64,000 nucleotides of DNA from Pseudomonadales bacterium (GTDB taxonomy: Bacteria; Pseudomonadota; Gammaproteobacteria; Pseudomonadales; Azotimanducaceae): positions 558,001 through 622,000 of the forward strand of contig WLWP01000001.1 of NCBI GenBank assembly GCA_012103505.1. Reading direction: 5' to 3'. Below the pieces are notes generated by a model. The model saw only the letters and a program-made list of their open reading frames with translations, searched no databases and was not told the DNA's origin. The position numbers and the translations under genes are program-made. Below, in pieces: positions 36,478 through 45,979 of the stretch. How positions within the stretch are numbered: the stretch's first letter is position 1; each line of letters starts with the position of its first letter.

Positions 36478-38346
36478 TTACTCGGCCATATCCGGAAATG
36501 GATGTTCTAGATCTAGGTTCACAATATTGTTGAAGCCTGGGATATTCAGCGCGTTTGACGTAATCCCAAGCTCGCTGCCTTCTAGGACACCTTCACCGAA
36601 CTGATAGATTGGCAGAATGTCTCCGTTGTCTGCGTGATCGTCGTAATGCGTGGCATTAGCCTGGACCGATTCGTTGGCGGATTGCCATTTTGTCATCGCC
36701 GACTCGCCGTGGCGACGTGTCAGCATCTCGATAGTTTGCTGTGGAGATAAGAACAAGCCTGTCGCGTTGTTACCTCCGAAACCCTTGGAGTTGACGAATG
36801 CACCGCGCATTGCGTCGGGGTCTACTTCAACATGTTCGAATGGTAGATTCAGATTGGATGCATGCACGTCTTCGGCAATGTGATCGATCGTGGAAATCCC
36901 AGGCACGATCCCGTCGTTCCAGGTACCAAGAATTGCCGCTAGTTGATCGCCACCTGCGGGTGCCATCGAATGTCCTACGTATGCCTTTACTGCGCCAACA
37001 AGCCACTCATCGATGCCAAAGTTCTTCGCCAGCTCGTTGAAGATGTGGGATTCAGTAACCCGGTTCTGCGGAGTACCAGTGCCATGCGCCTGCATGTATG
37101 TACGATTTCGTAGACCATCCTCGCCTAGGATGGCGCGGGCTGAAGCCATGGTTTTGCCGACAGTGACGTAGTTGCCAATACCTGGTCCAGAAATCGACTT
37201 CTTGTAGCCGTCTGCGTTCACAAACACGTCAGGAACGGAGCCGAGTACACGAGCCCCTGAATCGAGCGCTAATTCGTCGTCCATGAGAATAAGCCAGATC
37301 GACGATTCGGCGACTGTGAACCCAGCATTCGATGAAAATGGTCGGCAGGCGCGACGATTGTCACAAACGTCGGAGCCGTCCAAGCTCATAAGCTCTTCGT
37401 CTTCTGCTAAGGCGCCCATGACGCGATAGCCTTCGATAACGTGCGGTAAAACTGGTGCTTCTGAGTTGCCAACAACAACGATACGTTTGGCACCGCTCTT
37501 TATTTCGTCGATACCGCGTTTGACGTTGTACAGAAACGTTGCGCACGCCCCAATGATACCCGCGGTCTCACCGACCGAACCCAGGACATAGGCGTTGACA
37601 AAATCACCCGTCATTTCAGGCAGGCCAAGCGCGCAGTGTTTGCTGCTCGGGCGACGACCAGTAAGCGGGTTTTGTAACAAACCACCGTACGCTTCGTTAT
37701 CGAGCTGGCCCATTGCACTGCCGGAGTAGACAGCCATCTGATCTGGAGAGACCAAGTCTTTTAGCTCGTCGACGGAGAAACCGGTTGATCGGATGGCATC
37801 AGAAGCGCCATAAATAGTCATCTGCAAGCCACGTGGATGGTTTCGACTTGCGTATAAATCGCCAGGATTAAATCCGGTCGGCAACTGTCCCGCACTAGAC
37901 ACTTTTGCGACTCGCTCCTCGGGAAGCATGACGCGGAAGGTGTCCGCGCAGGTAACGCGTACCTCATTGTTCTCGAGCGTATCGACCTGCCATTCGGGTG
38001 GGATCGACTCAGGCAGCTGTCGCTTTGACAGTACAAAACTGAGGACAGACTTTGACCCATCGGCGCCGACGCCTCGTAGATCAGCTGCTGATTGCCATGT
38101 GACTTTGTCAGGGTCAAAGACCTCGATGCGTCGAATAAGCGTATGGTCCGTAATGAATGCCCGGGAATCAGCAGACTTACCGGCTGTATCTTCTAGACCC
38201 ATAAGCGCTGCAAGACTTTGGTAGGTTCTGTCTTGTTTATCAGCGCTGAGCGCGTCAATCACGAGTCGACGGTAAGCATGATTGAATGAGGCTCGTCCGG
38301 CAGAGTTAATGCCGCCGAAACCTACCATTACGGGCAATCGATTCAA
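36478..38346 (-). CDS. fabY: beta-ketoacyl-ACP synthase FabY
   Basis: 622 residues, starting at TTG (38346) and reading MNRLPVMVGFGGINSAGRASFNHAYRR when spaced as in Pseudomonas aeruginosa FabY (PA5174, ~634 residues). In P. aeruginosa this enzyme, not FabH, condenses acetyl-CoA with malonyl-ACP to begin fatty-acid synthesis. The nucleophilic cysteine is in GACATFLYN; the histidines are in QAHGTGTPQNR and VKAYVGHSMAPAG; NSKGFGGNNATG near the end is typical. It is the second gene of an operon with a thiolase (27-base gap). Confidence 0.9.
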   Translation of the reverse strand: MNRLPVMVGFGGINSAGRASFNHAYRRLVIDALSADKQDRTYQSLAALMGLEDTAGKSADSRAFITDHTLIRRIEVFDPDKVTWQSAADLRGVGADGSKSVLSFVLSKRQLPESIPPEWQVDTLENNEVRVTCADTFRVMLPEERVAKVSSAGQLPTGFNPGDLYASRNHPRGLQMTIYGASDAIRSTGFSVDELKDLVSPDQMAVYSGSAMGQLDNEAYGGLLQNPLTGRRPSSKHCALGLPEMTGDFVNAYVLGSVGETAGIIGACATFLYNVKRGIDEIKSGAKRIVVVGNSEAPVLPHVIEGYRVMGALAEDEELMSLDGSDVCDNRRACRPFSSNAGFTVAESSIWLILMDDELALDSGARVLGSVPDVFVNADGYKKSISGPGIGNYVTVGKTMASARAILGEDGLRNRTYMQAHGTGTPQNRVTESHIFNELAKNFGIDEWLVGAVKAYVGHSMAPAGGDQLAAILGTWNDGIVPGISTIDHIAEDVHASNLNLPFEHVEVDPDAMRGAFVNSKGFGGNNATGLFLSPQQTIEMLTRRHGESAMTKWQSANESVQANATHYDDHADNGDILPIYQFGEGVLEGSELGITSNALNIPGFNNIVNLDLEHPFPDMAE

Positions 38347-38373
38347 TGTTAAAACCTTAACGTCAGTTTAAAG

Positions 38374-39537
38374 CTATGCACTTCGTTCTAGAGCCACCGC
38401 TGTGGCTTCACCGCCGCCAATACACAATGCAGCGATGCCTTTTGTAGCCCCGTTTGCTTTCATTGCATGGGCAAGCGTGACAATTAAGCGACTACCGGTT
38501 GAACCTATAGGGTGTCCCTGCGCGCATGCGCCGCCATGGATGTTCACTTTGCCGTGATCGAGTCCGAGCTCTTGTATCGCAAGCATAGTGACCATCGCAA
38601 AAGCTTCGTTAATCTCAAATAGGTCTACATCCGCCAGATCCCAGCCAACTTGAGCGACGAGTTTTTGTATCGCGCCAACTGGTGCGATGGTGAAATCACT
38701 TGGGTGGATCGAGTGCGTGGCGTGACCGACGATTTGAGCGAGAGGTTCACGACCATCTAGCGCCGATTCTGAGGCTAAGACTAGGGCTGATGCACCATCC
38801 GAAATTGATGAAGAGTTTGCCGCCGTGATCGTGCCATCTGCCTTGAATGCGGGGCGTAAGGAAGGAATCTTGTCGAGCTTTGCTCTGCCGGGTTGTTCAT
38901 CATCCGAAACCAAAGTGCCTTTCACATCGATAGGAGCGATTTCTGTAGACAGTGATCGCTGCTCAATGGCGGTTCTTGCCCGGACAACAGATTCGGTGGC
39001 GTAGGCGTCCATAGCTTCGCGGGTCAGCTGGTAGTCATCGGCGGTTTGCTGTGCAAACGAGCCCATGGATCCGCCTGATTCGGCATCCTCCAACCCGTCA
39101 AGAAACAATGTGTCTTTCATTTCCGCATGCCCCATACGCAAACCACTACGGGCTTTCTGCATCACGTAGGGTGCGTTGCTCATGCTCTCCATACCACCAG
39201 CGACAACGCGTTGCGCGGAACCTGCGCGAATGAGATCGGTTGCTAACATTGTCGCCTTCATACCCGAGCCACAGACCTTGTTAATAGTTGTCGCGCCGAC
39301 AGCATCTGGTAGACCTGCAATGCGCATGGCCTGACGGGCAGGAGCTTGCTTAAGACCTGCACTAACGACGTTGCCCAGAATGACTTCATCGATCAGTTCG
39401 CCATCCATGGAAGAGTTTTCAAGCGCAGCGTTCACTGCGTGCGCGCCGAGTTCGGGTGCGGTAAGAGTGGCTAAGCTACCTTGGAAACTGCCGACTGGGG
39501 TTCGCGCTGCGCCAACCAAATATACGTTCTCGCTCAA
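38374..39537 (-). CDS. acetyl-CoA C-acetyltransferase (thiolase)
   Basis: 387 residues, starting at TTG (39537) with GGAG six bases upstream. It is a biosynthetic-type thiolase: nucleophilic Cys89 in NKVCGSGMKA, the loop INEAFAMV, the histidine in HGGACAQGHPIGSTG, and the second cysteine in LCIGGGEATAV. It interconverts two acetyl-CoA with acetoacetyl-CoA, either in degradation or to start synthesis. Co-transcription with fabY suggests a role at acetyl/acetoacetyl level in lipid or storage metabolism. Confidence 0.92.
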   Translation of the reverse strand: MSENVYLVGAARTPVGSFQGSLATLTAPELGAHAVNAALENSSMDGELIDEVILGNVVSAGLKQAPARQAMRIAGLPDAVGATTINKVCGSGMKATMLATDLIRAGSAQRVVAGGMESMSNAPYVMQKARSGLRMGHAEMKDTLFLDGLEDAESGGSMGSFAQQTADDYQLTREAMDAYATESVVRARTAIEQRSLSTEIAPIDVKGTLVSDDEQPGRAKLDKIPSLRPAFKADGTITAANSSSISDGASALVLASESALDGREPLAQIVGHATHSIHPSDFTIAPVGAIQKLVAQVGWDLADVDLFEINEAFAMVTMLAIQELGLDHGKVNIHGGACAQGHPIGSTGSRLIVTLAHAMKANGATKGIAALCIGGGEATAVALERSA

Positions 39538-39698
39538 AGGAATCTCCGTTTGGGTTCAGAAGTTGGTTCCTGCGGCAAAATCCCATCGGGTTCTTGCGCT
39601 GAAGCATCGAAACGGCAACCTGCATTCCTGGGGCTGTTTTTCTGCGACTGGATCGCCAAGTTTACTTAGCCGGTCGTTTCTCTGCCAGCCGCATTTTG

Positions 39699-40199
39699 TC
39701 ATGCTTCGTTGAATCGAGGGATTAATTCAGCAAAGTTGCAGGGTTTGAAGTTGATATCTAGTTGGTTGACGAGAATTTTCTCCCAGCCGGTCTTAACAGC
39801 GTTTGAGGATCCCGGTAAGCAGAAGACTAAGGTCGCATTGGCCAGTCCACCGACCGCGCGCGATTGGATGGTCGAAGAGCCGATTTCGTCGTAAGAGATC
39901 TGCCGGAAAAGCTCGCCAAAACCGGATATTTCTTTATCTAATAAGGGAGTTATCGCTTCAGGTGTGCTGTCCCTTCCTGTGAAGCCAGTGCCTCCGGTGG
40001 TAATAATGGTTTGGATCTCGACATCTGCAACCCACTTAGAGACGATTGCACGGATTGCATAGATGTCATCGCGGACGATTTCTCGTTCAGACAGCGTATG
40101 ACCGGCGTCGACGACGGCTTCGCTCAGCCACTGCCCCGATTTGTCATCATCGAGAGTCCTCGTATCGGAAATAGTGAGTACGGCACAGTTCAAATTCAT
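39699..40199 (-). CDS. moaB: molybdenum cofactor biosynthesis protein MoaB
   Basis: 166 residues. MoaB/MogA-fold protein that adenylylates molybdopterin before metal insertion. Motifs: LTISDTRTLDDDKSGQWL, TTGGTGFTGRDSTPEA and LPGSSNAVKTGWEKIL. The Mo cofactor is needed by MsrP in this window. It is divergent from the large carboxylase gene (83-base gap) and convergent with none. Confidence 0.93.
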   Translation of the reverse strand: MNLNCAVLTISDTRTLDDDKSGQWLSEAVVDAGHTLSEREIVRDDIYAIRAIVSKWVADVEIQTIITTGGTGFTGRDSTPEAITPLLDKEISGFGELFRQISYDEIGSSTIQSRAVGGLANATLVFCLPGSSNAVKTGWEKILVNQLDINFKPCNFAELIPRFNEA

Positions 40200-40282
40200 A
40201 TGTCTAATAACATCCGCTCAGGTGTAGTTTTCTTCGCGCGAAATAGCTAGAGTACCGCCATTCTAACCCAGCGCAAAAATTC

Positions 40283-43200
40283 GTGGAAAAACAGCTTATT
40301 GAAGGCGATCGGCTATACCTAATTGCTGAAAGTCTTGCCAAAGATTTCTCCCTATTTCCCGACGTCAAACAAGAAGAAAAGCCGATTCCTGGACTGCTCA
40401 GTCAGGGTGAGATCGCTCGTTTCAACGATCATCTCGTTGGTCTTGATATCGATGCCTACATTGAAACAGTTGTCGACAATGCCAACGATCAGTCTCGTAC
40501 CCCAGCACCGGAAGTAATCCGCAAACTTGGACGCGTCGTCGAAGAAGAATCAAGCGGGCCCTATTTCCAAGCAACCATGACGTTAGATTTTGGTGACGGT
40601 GGCACACGGATGGTCGGGTTCGTCGCGCAGGATCGGAGCCGTGAACTCGGTAGTTGGGGTCCTGAACACCATCTACGAGCGGCACAGTTTGCTGAACTGT
40701 GCTCGAATCGGTCGATTCCCATGGTGACCTTCATGGACACGCCAGGGGCGAATGCCAAAGAAGAAGCGAACGCGAACAACCAAGCTCACAGTATTTCGCG
40801 ACTCATCGCTGAGATGAGCAATTTGGACGTACCTAGCGTGGGTGTGATTTACGGACTTGGCTACTCAGGGGGTGCGATTCCCTTAGCTGCGTCCAACATG
40901 ATTCTCTCGCTCAGAGATGGTGTCTTCAGCACAATCCAACCCAAGTCGCTTGCCAATATTGCGCGTCGGCTAAATCTGTCTTGGCAAGAATGTGCGAAAT
41001 ACGTGGGCTTGTCCCCGGCGCAGTTACACGAACAAGGCAATATCGACGGTATTATCGATTACTCACCTGTGGATGGTGATGAAAAGCTAGAAAATCTGCG
41101 CCAAGCGATCGTTGGCAGCATTCGCAATGTTGAAACTCGCGTGACCGAATTTGTTGCGGAAAATCCTTACATCCTCGACCACTACCGGCAAAGCCTGCAA
41201 AGGTACTTAACACCATCGCCTCAGTTGCGAGCGATGCAAACGTCAGCCTCGCTAAAACTGACAAAGAACCCGACCGAATATTTGAATGTCTTCGGAGTCG
41301 CATTTCGATATATGCGCTACCTCGCTGTGCGGAAGAGGATCAAAGCGACAACGACTCAGCAGTACGGTCGCCTTGCTGACCAGGAAATGCCCAAAGGGGA
41401 GTTGAACGTTCGGGCTGACCGTGAGCGACGCCAGACTTTTCTAAACTGGCTGCAGGACCCGGACAAAGTGTTGTACGACGATACGCTGTCGAAAGCATGG
41501 CGTAACTACAACGACAAACGCCAAGCGCTACATGATGAGCGCGGCCGGATCGCCCAGCTAATATTTGGTGAACCAAAACAGAATTATGAAGATGCCAGAG
41601 CAACGCTGTTGTCCTCCGTTGGGGTCTTTCTCTATAACCGCTGGAAAGGTGAGTCCGTCGGCAATCTACGGGCTCTGCGCGAATACTTGTTCAACCACGA
41701 AGACACCCGGCAGATTCTCAAAGTAGACGATATAGAAAATGCGCGTGGCTTGGTGCAGGCCTTGAATCGCGACCCAGAAATGGTTGGAATTCTGCGCGAG
41801 CGCTTTTCTTACGAAGGTAAGAAGCTTATCGCTCTAAAAGGTCTGGACGACAAGAATGACAGTTTTGTCGCGAAGCTCATCACATCGGAGCTAAATCTTG
41901 CACTGACTGGTCCCGCCATGATGGGTATGACTAACGCTACTGATATCCAAAGTAACCGCGCCCTTCTGCACGCTCGCTTTCCGCAATTCATAAGCGGTGT
42001 TGAAGGTGGTGGCAAACCAGTCGCCCTTACCGACATGACTGTGTTGGATGTCTTGTTAGACGATGAGTTGCGTAATGACTTTATTCGCGAATGTGAGAAC
42101 CTGCTCTTGTTCGATTCAGTCTATGACCAAGTAATAGCCAATTTGGATTCCATTGCCGAGGAAGCCAAGACAGATCAAGTGCTCTCTGAAGCATCTATGT
42201 CACAATTGCTTGAGACGACTTTAAACCTTGCAGTCTCAGGTTTGACGATAGAACCGGTCGGCGGAGCGATGAAGCCCACTGCGGATCAGCTTCGCGATCA
42301 GATAGTTGATTGGTACTTACGCATCCAGAAGCATGCCAAAGGCAGCGACTTTTTCCGCCAAGTGGAAGAGTGGAAGAAAGTTAGTTTTCCTCATCTTGCT
42401 GATGCGCTTTTTGTCGTTGTCACTTACCTCTTCGATAACTTACTTGCTTCCTACATCGAATCTGTCCGCGACAATAAGACATATCAAGGTCGCATTGCGC
42501 CTAAAAACATAGGCCGGCGTAAGGACTTTTGGAATCGGCTAGACATGGCGTACAACGATTTGTTGATGCAAAACGTACTTCGTCGCCAGAAGAACACCAA
42601 CCGATTTGATTACACAGACATCATTGAGCGCTACTTAGAAGATTTCGAGCCTCGGTTCGATGAGCTACTCAGCTCAGATCCATGTTCCTTCCCAGGTTTT
42701 CGAATATCCATCGAAGGAGCGTTGAACAAAGGGTTGCCGCCATGCGGCATTGTTGCGGGGTACGGTACGCTAAAGGGCGGCGATCGCCATCGCGTTGGTG
42801 TACTTGTTTCCAACGTGTCCTTTCAAGCAGGTGCATTCGATATGGCGAGCGCAGAAAAGTTCTGTCGTTTGTTAGTCGAGTGTGCGGAACAACACCTGCC
42901 GGTAGTTTGTTTCGTTTCGTCGGGTGGGATGCAAACGAAGGAGGGTGCGGGTGCATTGTTCTCGATGGCTGCAGTCAATGATCGGATCACAAGGTTTGTC
43001 CGCGACCACGACTTGCCGGTGATAGTGTTCGGTTTTGGCGATTGCACAGGTGGTGCTCAAGCTAGTTTCGTAACGCACCCACTGGTGCAGACGTTCTATT
43101 TTTCAGGTACCAGCATGCCTTTTGCTGGTCAACTCGTTGTGCCTTCCAACCTGCCACTCAACTCCATATTGTCGAATTACCTTTCTGCAACTGAAGGGGC

Positions 43201-45139
43201 TATGCAGGGGTTGGTACAACATCCGTTCTTCCCAACATTGGATGAAGATTTGCGCGCCATTGACCCTGCCATACCGGTTGCAGTCGAGACTGCCGAAGAG
43301 GCTATGGAGAGGGTACTTGGGGGTGGTTTTGCGGATCAACGGCCGGTTGTCGTTGCTCATCGTCCGGTATACACGGAAACTGATTTAGAACGACCCGTAA
43401 AGAAAGTTTTAATTCACGCACGCGGTTGTACTGCAGCGAAATTAATCCGCATCGCACAGAACAACGACATCAATGTCGTGCTCGTGCAGTCTGACCCTGA
43501 CATGGAGTCCGCGGCAGTAGATCAACTCCGGGAACAGGACTCTGTTGTCTGTATCGGCGGAAATACACCTGACGAGAGCTACCTTAACGCCATGAGCGTG
43601 TTGAGCGTTGCCGAGAATGAAGGCGTAGATAGCCTTCACCCCGGTATTGGTTTTCTCTCAGAAAATTCCGCCTTCGCGGAACTCGTTCGTCGACACGGGA
43701 TTAACTTTATAGGACCGTCCGTAGCCTCGATGGAGACGATGGGTAACAAAAGTAACGCAATTAATACCGCGTTGCGTCTTGAGGTTCCGGTGGTCCCAGG
43801 CAGTCATGGCATCATGACCAATCCCGAGCGCGCGGCTGAAGTTGCTGAAGATATTGGCTATCCGATCCTGATTAAGGCGGTGCATGGTGGCGGTGGTAAG
43901 GGCATTCAAGTTGTTGAATCCGGCGACAACTTCGTTGAGCTCTTTCATCGGGTGACCAATGAAGCACGCAGTGCGTTTGGTAATGGCGACGTCTACCTAG
44001 AGAAGTACGTGACTTCTTTGCGGCATATTGAAGCGCAATTATTGCGTGATGCGCACGGCAACACCCATGTACTTGGTATCCGCGATTGCAGTGTACAACG
44101 CGACAAGCAGAAGGTTATCGAGGAATCAGGTTCGACAATGTTGCCACCAGACCTCTTGGCGACGGTTAAGCGCAGTACAGCAGCGATAGCAGATGAAGTT
44201 AACTACGTGGGTGCGGGGACAGTCGAGTTTATCTACGACTTAAAGTCCAATGCTGTGTATTTCATGGAAATGAATACACGTCTCCAAGTTGAGCACCCAG
44301 TCACAGAGTGGACATCGGGAATCGATATCGTTTCCCAACAATTCAATATCGCGGGCGGCGGTTCGATTGCAGATATAGAAGTCGTAGAAAATGGCTATTC
44401 GATCGAGGCCCGGGTTAACGCTGAGCGGGTTCAGCAGATGAGTGACGGAGAGCTTGTGTTCCGGCCGCACCCTGGTGAGATCGGCGACTGCACATTCCCC
44501 GAAGATGAAGGGGTTGAGATCATTGCAGCTGCAGCCGCTGGAAAGTTTGTCTCCCCTTACTATGACAGCATGGTCGCCCAAGTCGTCGTACACGCTGAGG
44601 ATCGCAACGCCGCGATCGCGAAGCTTGACGAGTACTTACGTCGGGTCGAGATTAACGGGATCTGTACAAACATTCCGCTGTTACGACGTATTTTGAAAGA
44701 TGATGTCTTCATCGACGGTGTGTACGACACTAATTATTTGCCTGAGATGCTGCAGCGATCTGATGTCGCCACGCTGATCAGCGAAATCGAAGCGTCTGCG
44801 GGTGATGGCGGTATCGGAATCGACATTGAGAGTATCCAGATTGAAGAAAGCGAGGAATTGAAAGTGCTTGCTCCGGCGACTGCGATTTTCTATTCAACGC
44901 CGTCTCCTTCAGAGCCCGAATATGTCACTGTGGGTGATAAAGTCTCCCTACAACAGACTCTGTGTCAGCTAGAAGCGATGAAGATTTTCACGCCTCTGAC
45001 GTTAGGTGACTTTAACGGTGACGTCGAACTCTATGAGAACATTGAGTTTGAAGTTACACGAGTCAACATGAGTAATGGACAACAAGTTAACGTGGGCGAT
45101 CTTTTGTTTGTTGTGAAGCCTATCAAGACCGATGCCTAG
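40283..45139 (+). CDS. single-chain biotin-dependent acyl/acetyl-CoA carboxylase with permuted domain order
   Basis: 1618 residues, GTG start without a clear Shine-Dalgarno sequence. Order seen: residues ~90-290 AccA-like carboxyltransferase (MDTPGANAKEE at ~151, GLGYSGGAIP at ~191); ~300-800 a helical region without recognised motifs; ~805-1010 AccD-like carboxyltransferase (CFVSSGGMQTKEGAG at ~875, GDCTGGAQASF); ~1037-1480 biotin carboxylase (HPGIGFLSEN, ATP loop HGGGGKGIQVV at ~1200, MEMNTRLQVEHPVTE at ~1328); ~1535-1618 biotin carrier with LEAMKIF, biotinyl Lys1567. It should carboxylate a short acyl-CoA, most likely acetyl-CoA to malonyl-CoA. The alpha-before-beta order and BC-BCCP at the C-terminus differ from eukaryotic ACC and from bacterial LCC. 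Substrate is inferred. Confidence 0.85.
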   Translation: MEKQLIEGDRLYLIAESLAKDFSLFPDVKQEEKPIPGLLSQGEIARFNDHLVGLDIDAYIETVVDNANDQSRTPAPEVIRKLGRVVEEESSGPYFQATMTLDFGDGGTRMVGFVAQDRSRELGSWGPEHHLRAAQFAELCSNRSIPMVTFMDTPGANAKEEANANNQAHSISRLIAEMSNLDVPSVGVIYGLGYSGGAIPLAASNMILSLRDGVFSTIQPKSLANIARRLNLSWQECAKYVGLSPAQLHEQGNIDGIIDYSPVDGDEKLENLRQAIVGSIRNVETRVTEFVAENPYILDHYRQSLQRYLTPSPQLRAMQTSASLKLTKNPTEYLNVFGVAFRYMRYLAVRKRIKATTTQQYGRLADQEMPKGELNVRADRERRQTFLNWLQDPDKVLYDDTLSKAWRNYNDKRQALHDERGRIAQLIFGEPKQNYEDARATLLSSVGVFLYNRWKGESVGNLRALREYLFNHEDTRQILKVDDIENARGLVQALNRDPEMVGILRERFSYEGKKLIALKGLDDKNDSFVAKLITSELNLALTGPAMMGMTNATDIQSNRALLHARFPQFISGVEGGGKPVALTDMTVLDVLLDDELRNDFIRECENLLLFDSVYDQVIANLDSIAEEAKTDQVLSEASMSQLLETTLNLAVSGLTIEPVGGAMKPTADQLRDQIVDWYLRIQKHAKGSDFFRQVEEWKKVSFPHLADALFVVVTYLFDNLLASYIESVRDNKTYQGRIAPKNIGRRKDFWNRLDMAYNDLLMQNVLRRQKNTNRFDYTDIIERYLEDFEPRFDELLSSDPCSFPGFRISIEGALNKGLPPCGIVAGYGTLKGGDRHRVGVLVSNVSFQAGAFDMASAEKFCRLLVECAEQHLPVVCFVSSGGMQTKEGAGALFSMAAVNDRITRFVRDHDLPVIVFGFGDCTGGAQASFVTHPLVQTFYFSGTSMPFAGQLVVPSNLPLNSILSNYLSATEGAMQGLVQHPFFPTLDEDLRAIDPAIPVAVETAEEAMERVLGGGFADQRPVVVAHRPVYTETDLERPVKKVLIHARGCTAAKLIRIAQNNDINVVLVQSDPDMESAAVDQLREQDSVVCIGGNTPDESYLNAMSVLSVAENEGVDSLHPGIGFLSENSAFAELVRRHGINFIGPSVASMETMGNKSNAINTALRLEVPVVPGSHGIMTNPERAAEVAEDIGYPILIKAVHGGGGKGIQVVESGDNFVELFHRVTNEARSAFGNGDVYLEKYVTSLRHIEAQLLRDAHGNTHVLGIRDCSVQRDKQKVIEESGSTMLPPDLLATVKRSTAAIADEVNYVGAGTVEFIYDLKSNAVYFMEMNTRLQVEHPVTEWTSGIDIVSQQFNIAGGGSIADIEVVENGYSIEARVNAERVQQMSDGELVFRPHPGEIGDCTFPEDEGVEIIAAAAAGKFVSPYYDSMVAQVVVHAEDRNAAIAKLDEYLRRVEINGICTNIPLLRRILKDDVFIDGVYDTNYLPEMLQRSDVATLISEIEASAGDGGIGIDIESIQIEESEELKVLAPATAIFYSTPSPSEPEYVTVGDKVSLQQTLCQLEAMKIFTPLTLGDFNGDVELYENIEFEVTRVNMSNGQQVNVGDLLFVVKPIKTDA

Positions 45140-45150
45140 CTAGTTCAGAA

Positions 45151-45172
45151 GCCTCTGCTCGGTTGCAGAGGC
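45151..45172. terminator. hairpin between convergent carboxylase and TauE genes
   Basis: GCCTCTGC-TCGGTT-GCAGAGGC is a perfect eight-base-pair stem with a six-base loop, placed 12 bases after the carboxylase stop and three bases before the stop of the convergent gene. No long T-tract follows, so it is a possible bidirectional terminator. Confidence 0.5.
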
Positions 45173-45174
45173 GT

Positions 45175-45906
45175 TCACGCCAGAAGTAGTCGAATTCCTT
45201 GGACCAAACAGATGGTCGCTATTGCCAGAATTATGATCTGGCTGACTTTCTGAAACTGCACGTCACTCCATTTCTCCAGAATCAATGTTCCTGCTCGAGT
45301 CCCCGCGACAGCTACGGTCATGGCGATTGCTATGAACCAGATATCAAACTGGGCGGCCACGCCAATGAAAAATCCGTAGTAGAGAATCTTGATCAAGTGT
45401 CCCAATGTTTGGGTGAGCGCTTTGTTCGCGACGATCTCATGACGGGTCAAGGGCGTGTTGAGATAGAAGACGTCAAGAAGTGGCCCTGACGCACCAGCCA
45501 AAAGTTGCGCTGATGTGACCACAACCCCGCAGGAGATTGCGGTCAGAGGATTCAGGACATCTAGACCTTTTAGCCGTTTACTTAGACGTGCAAGCCAGGG
45601 AAACAGGCCAACAAGTACCAAAACAACGCCGGGGTGTGGAACGATGGCAACCAGCATAAAGGCAACTAGGGCGATAGCTGCGCCCACGGCGTAGTTGGGC
45701 AATATGTCCCAGCGGATGTGTTGGCGTAGGAACCAGGCTCGGGATCCGTTCGCCGTCGCCTGAACTGCGCCATGCAAGATCATTGCACCGGCTACCGACG
45801 ATAAGGATACGAGGACAGCCATCAAGATCATTCCGCCAGCCATCCCCACGATGCCTGAGAGCAAACTGGTCAAGAAGACGGTGACTAGAATTAGCGCGTA
45901 GAACAT
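45175..45906 (-). CDS. TauE/SafE-family membrane transporter
   Basis: 243 residues with about seven to eight hydrophobic helices. The first helix region LLSGIVGMAGGMILMAVLVSL and the internal repeat with LAGASGPLLDVFYLNTPLTR match the sulfite exporter TauE/SafE (UPF0721) family, which moves sulfite, sulfoacetate or related organosulfur anions. It is divergent from the LysR regulator (67-base gap), which probably controls it. Substrate unknown. Confidence 0.85.
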   Translation of the reverse strand: MFYALILVTVFLTSLLSGIVGMAGGMILMAVLVSLSSVAGAMILHGAVQATANGSRAWFLRQHIRWDILPNYAVGAAIALVAFMLVAIVPHPGVVLVLVGLFPWLARLSKRLKGLDVLNPLTAISCGVVVTSAQLLAGASGPLLDVFYLNTPLTRHEIVANKALTQTLGHLIKILYYGFFIGVAAQFDIWFIAIAMTVAVAGTRAGTLILEKWSDVQFQKVSQIIILAIATICLVQGIRLLLA

Positions 45907-45979
45907 TTGAACAGCTTAAACAATGAAAAAAGAGAATAGCTGGAATATGATTAAGTCCTATCTGTAAAGGACAGTGGTC

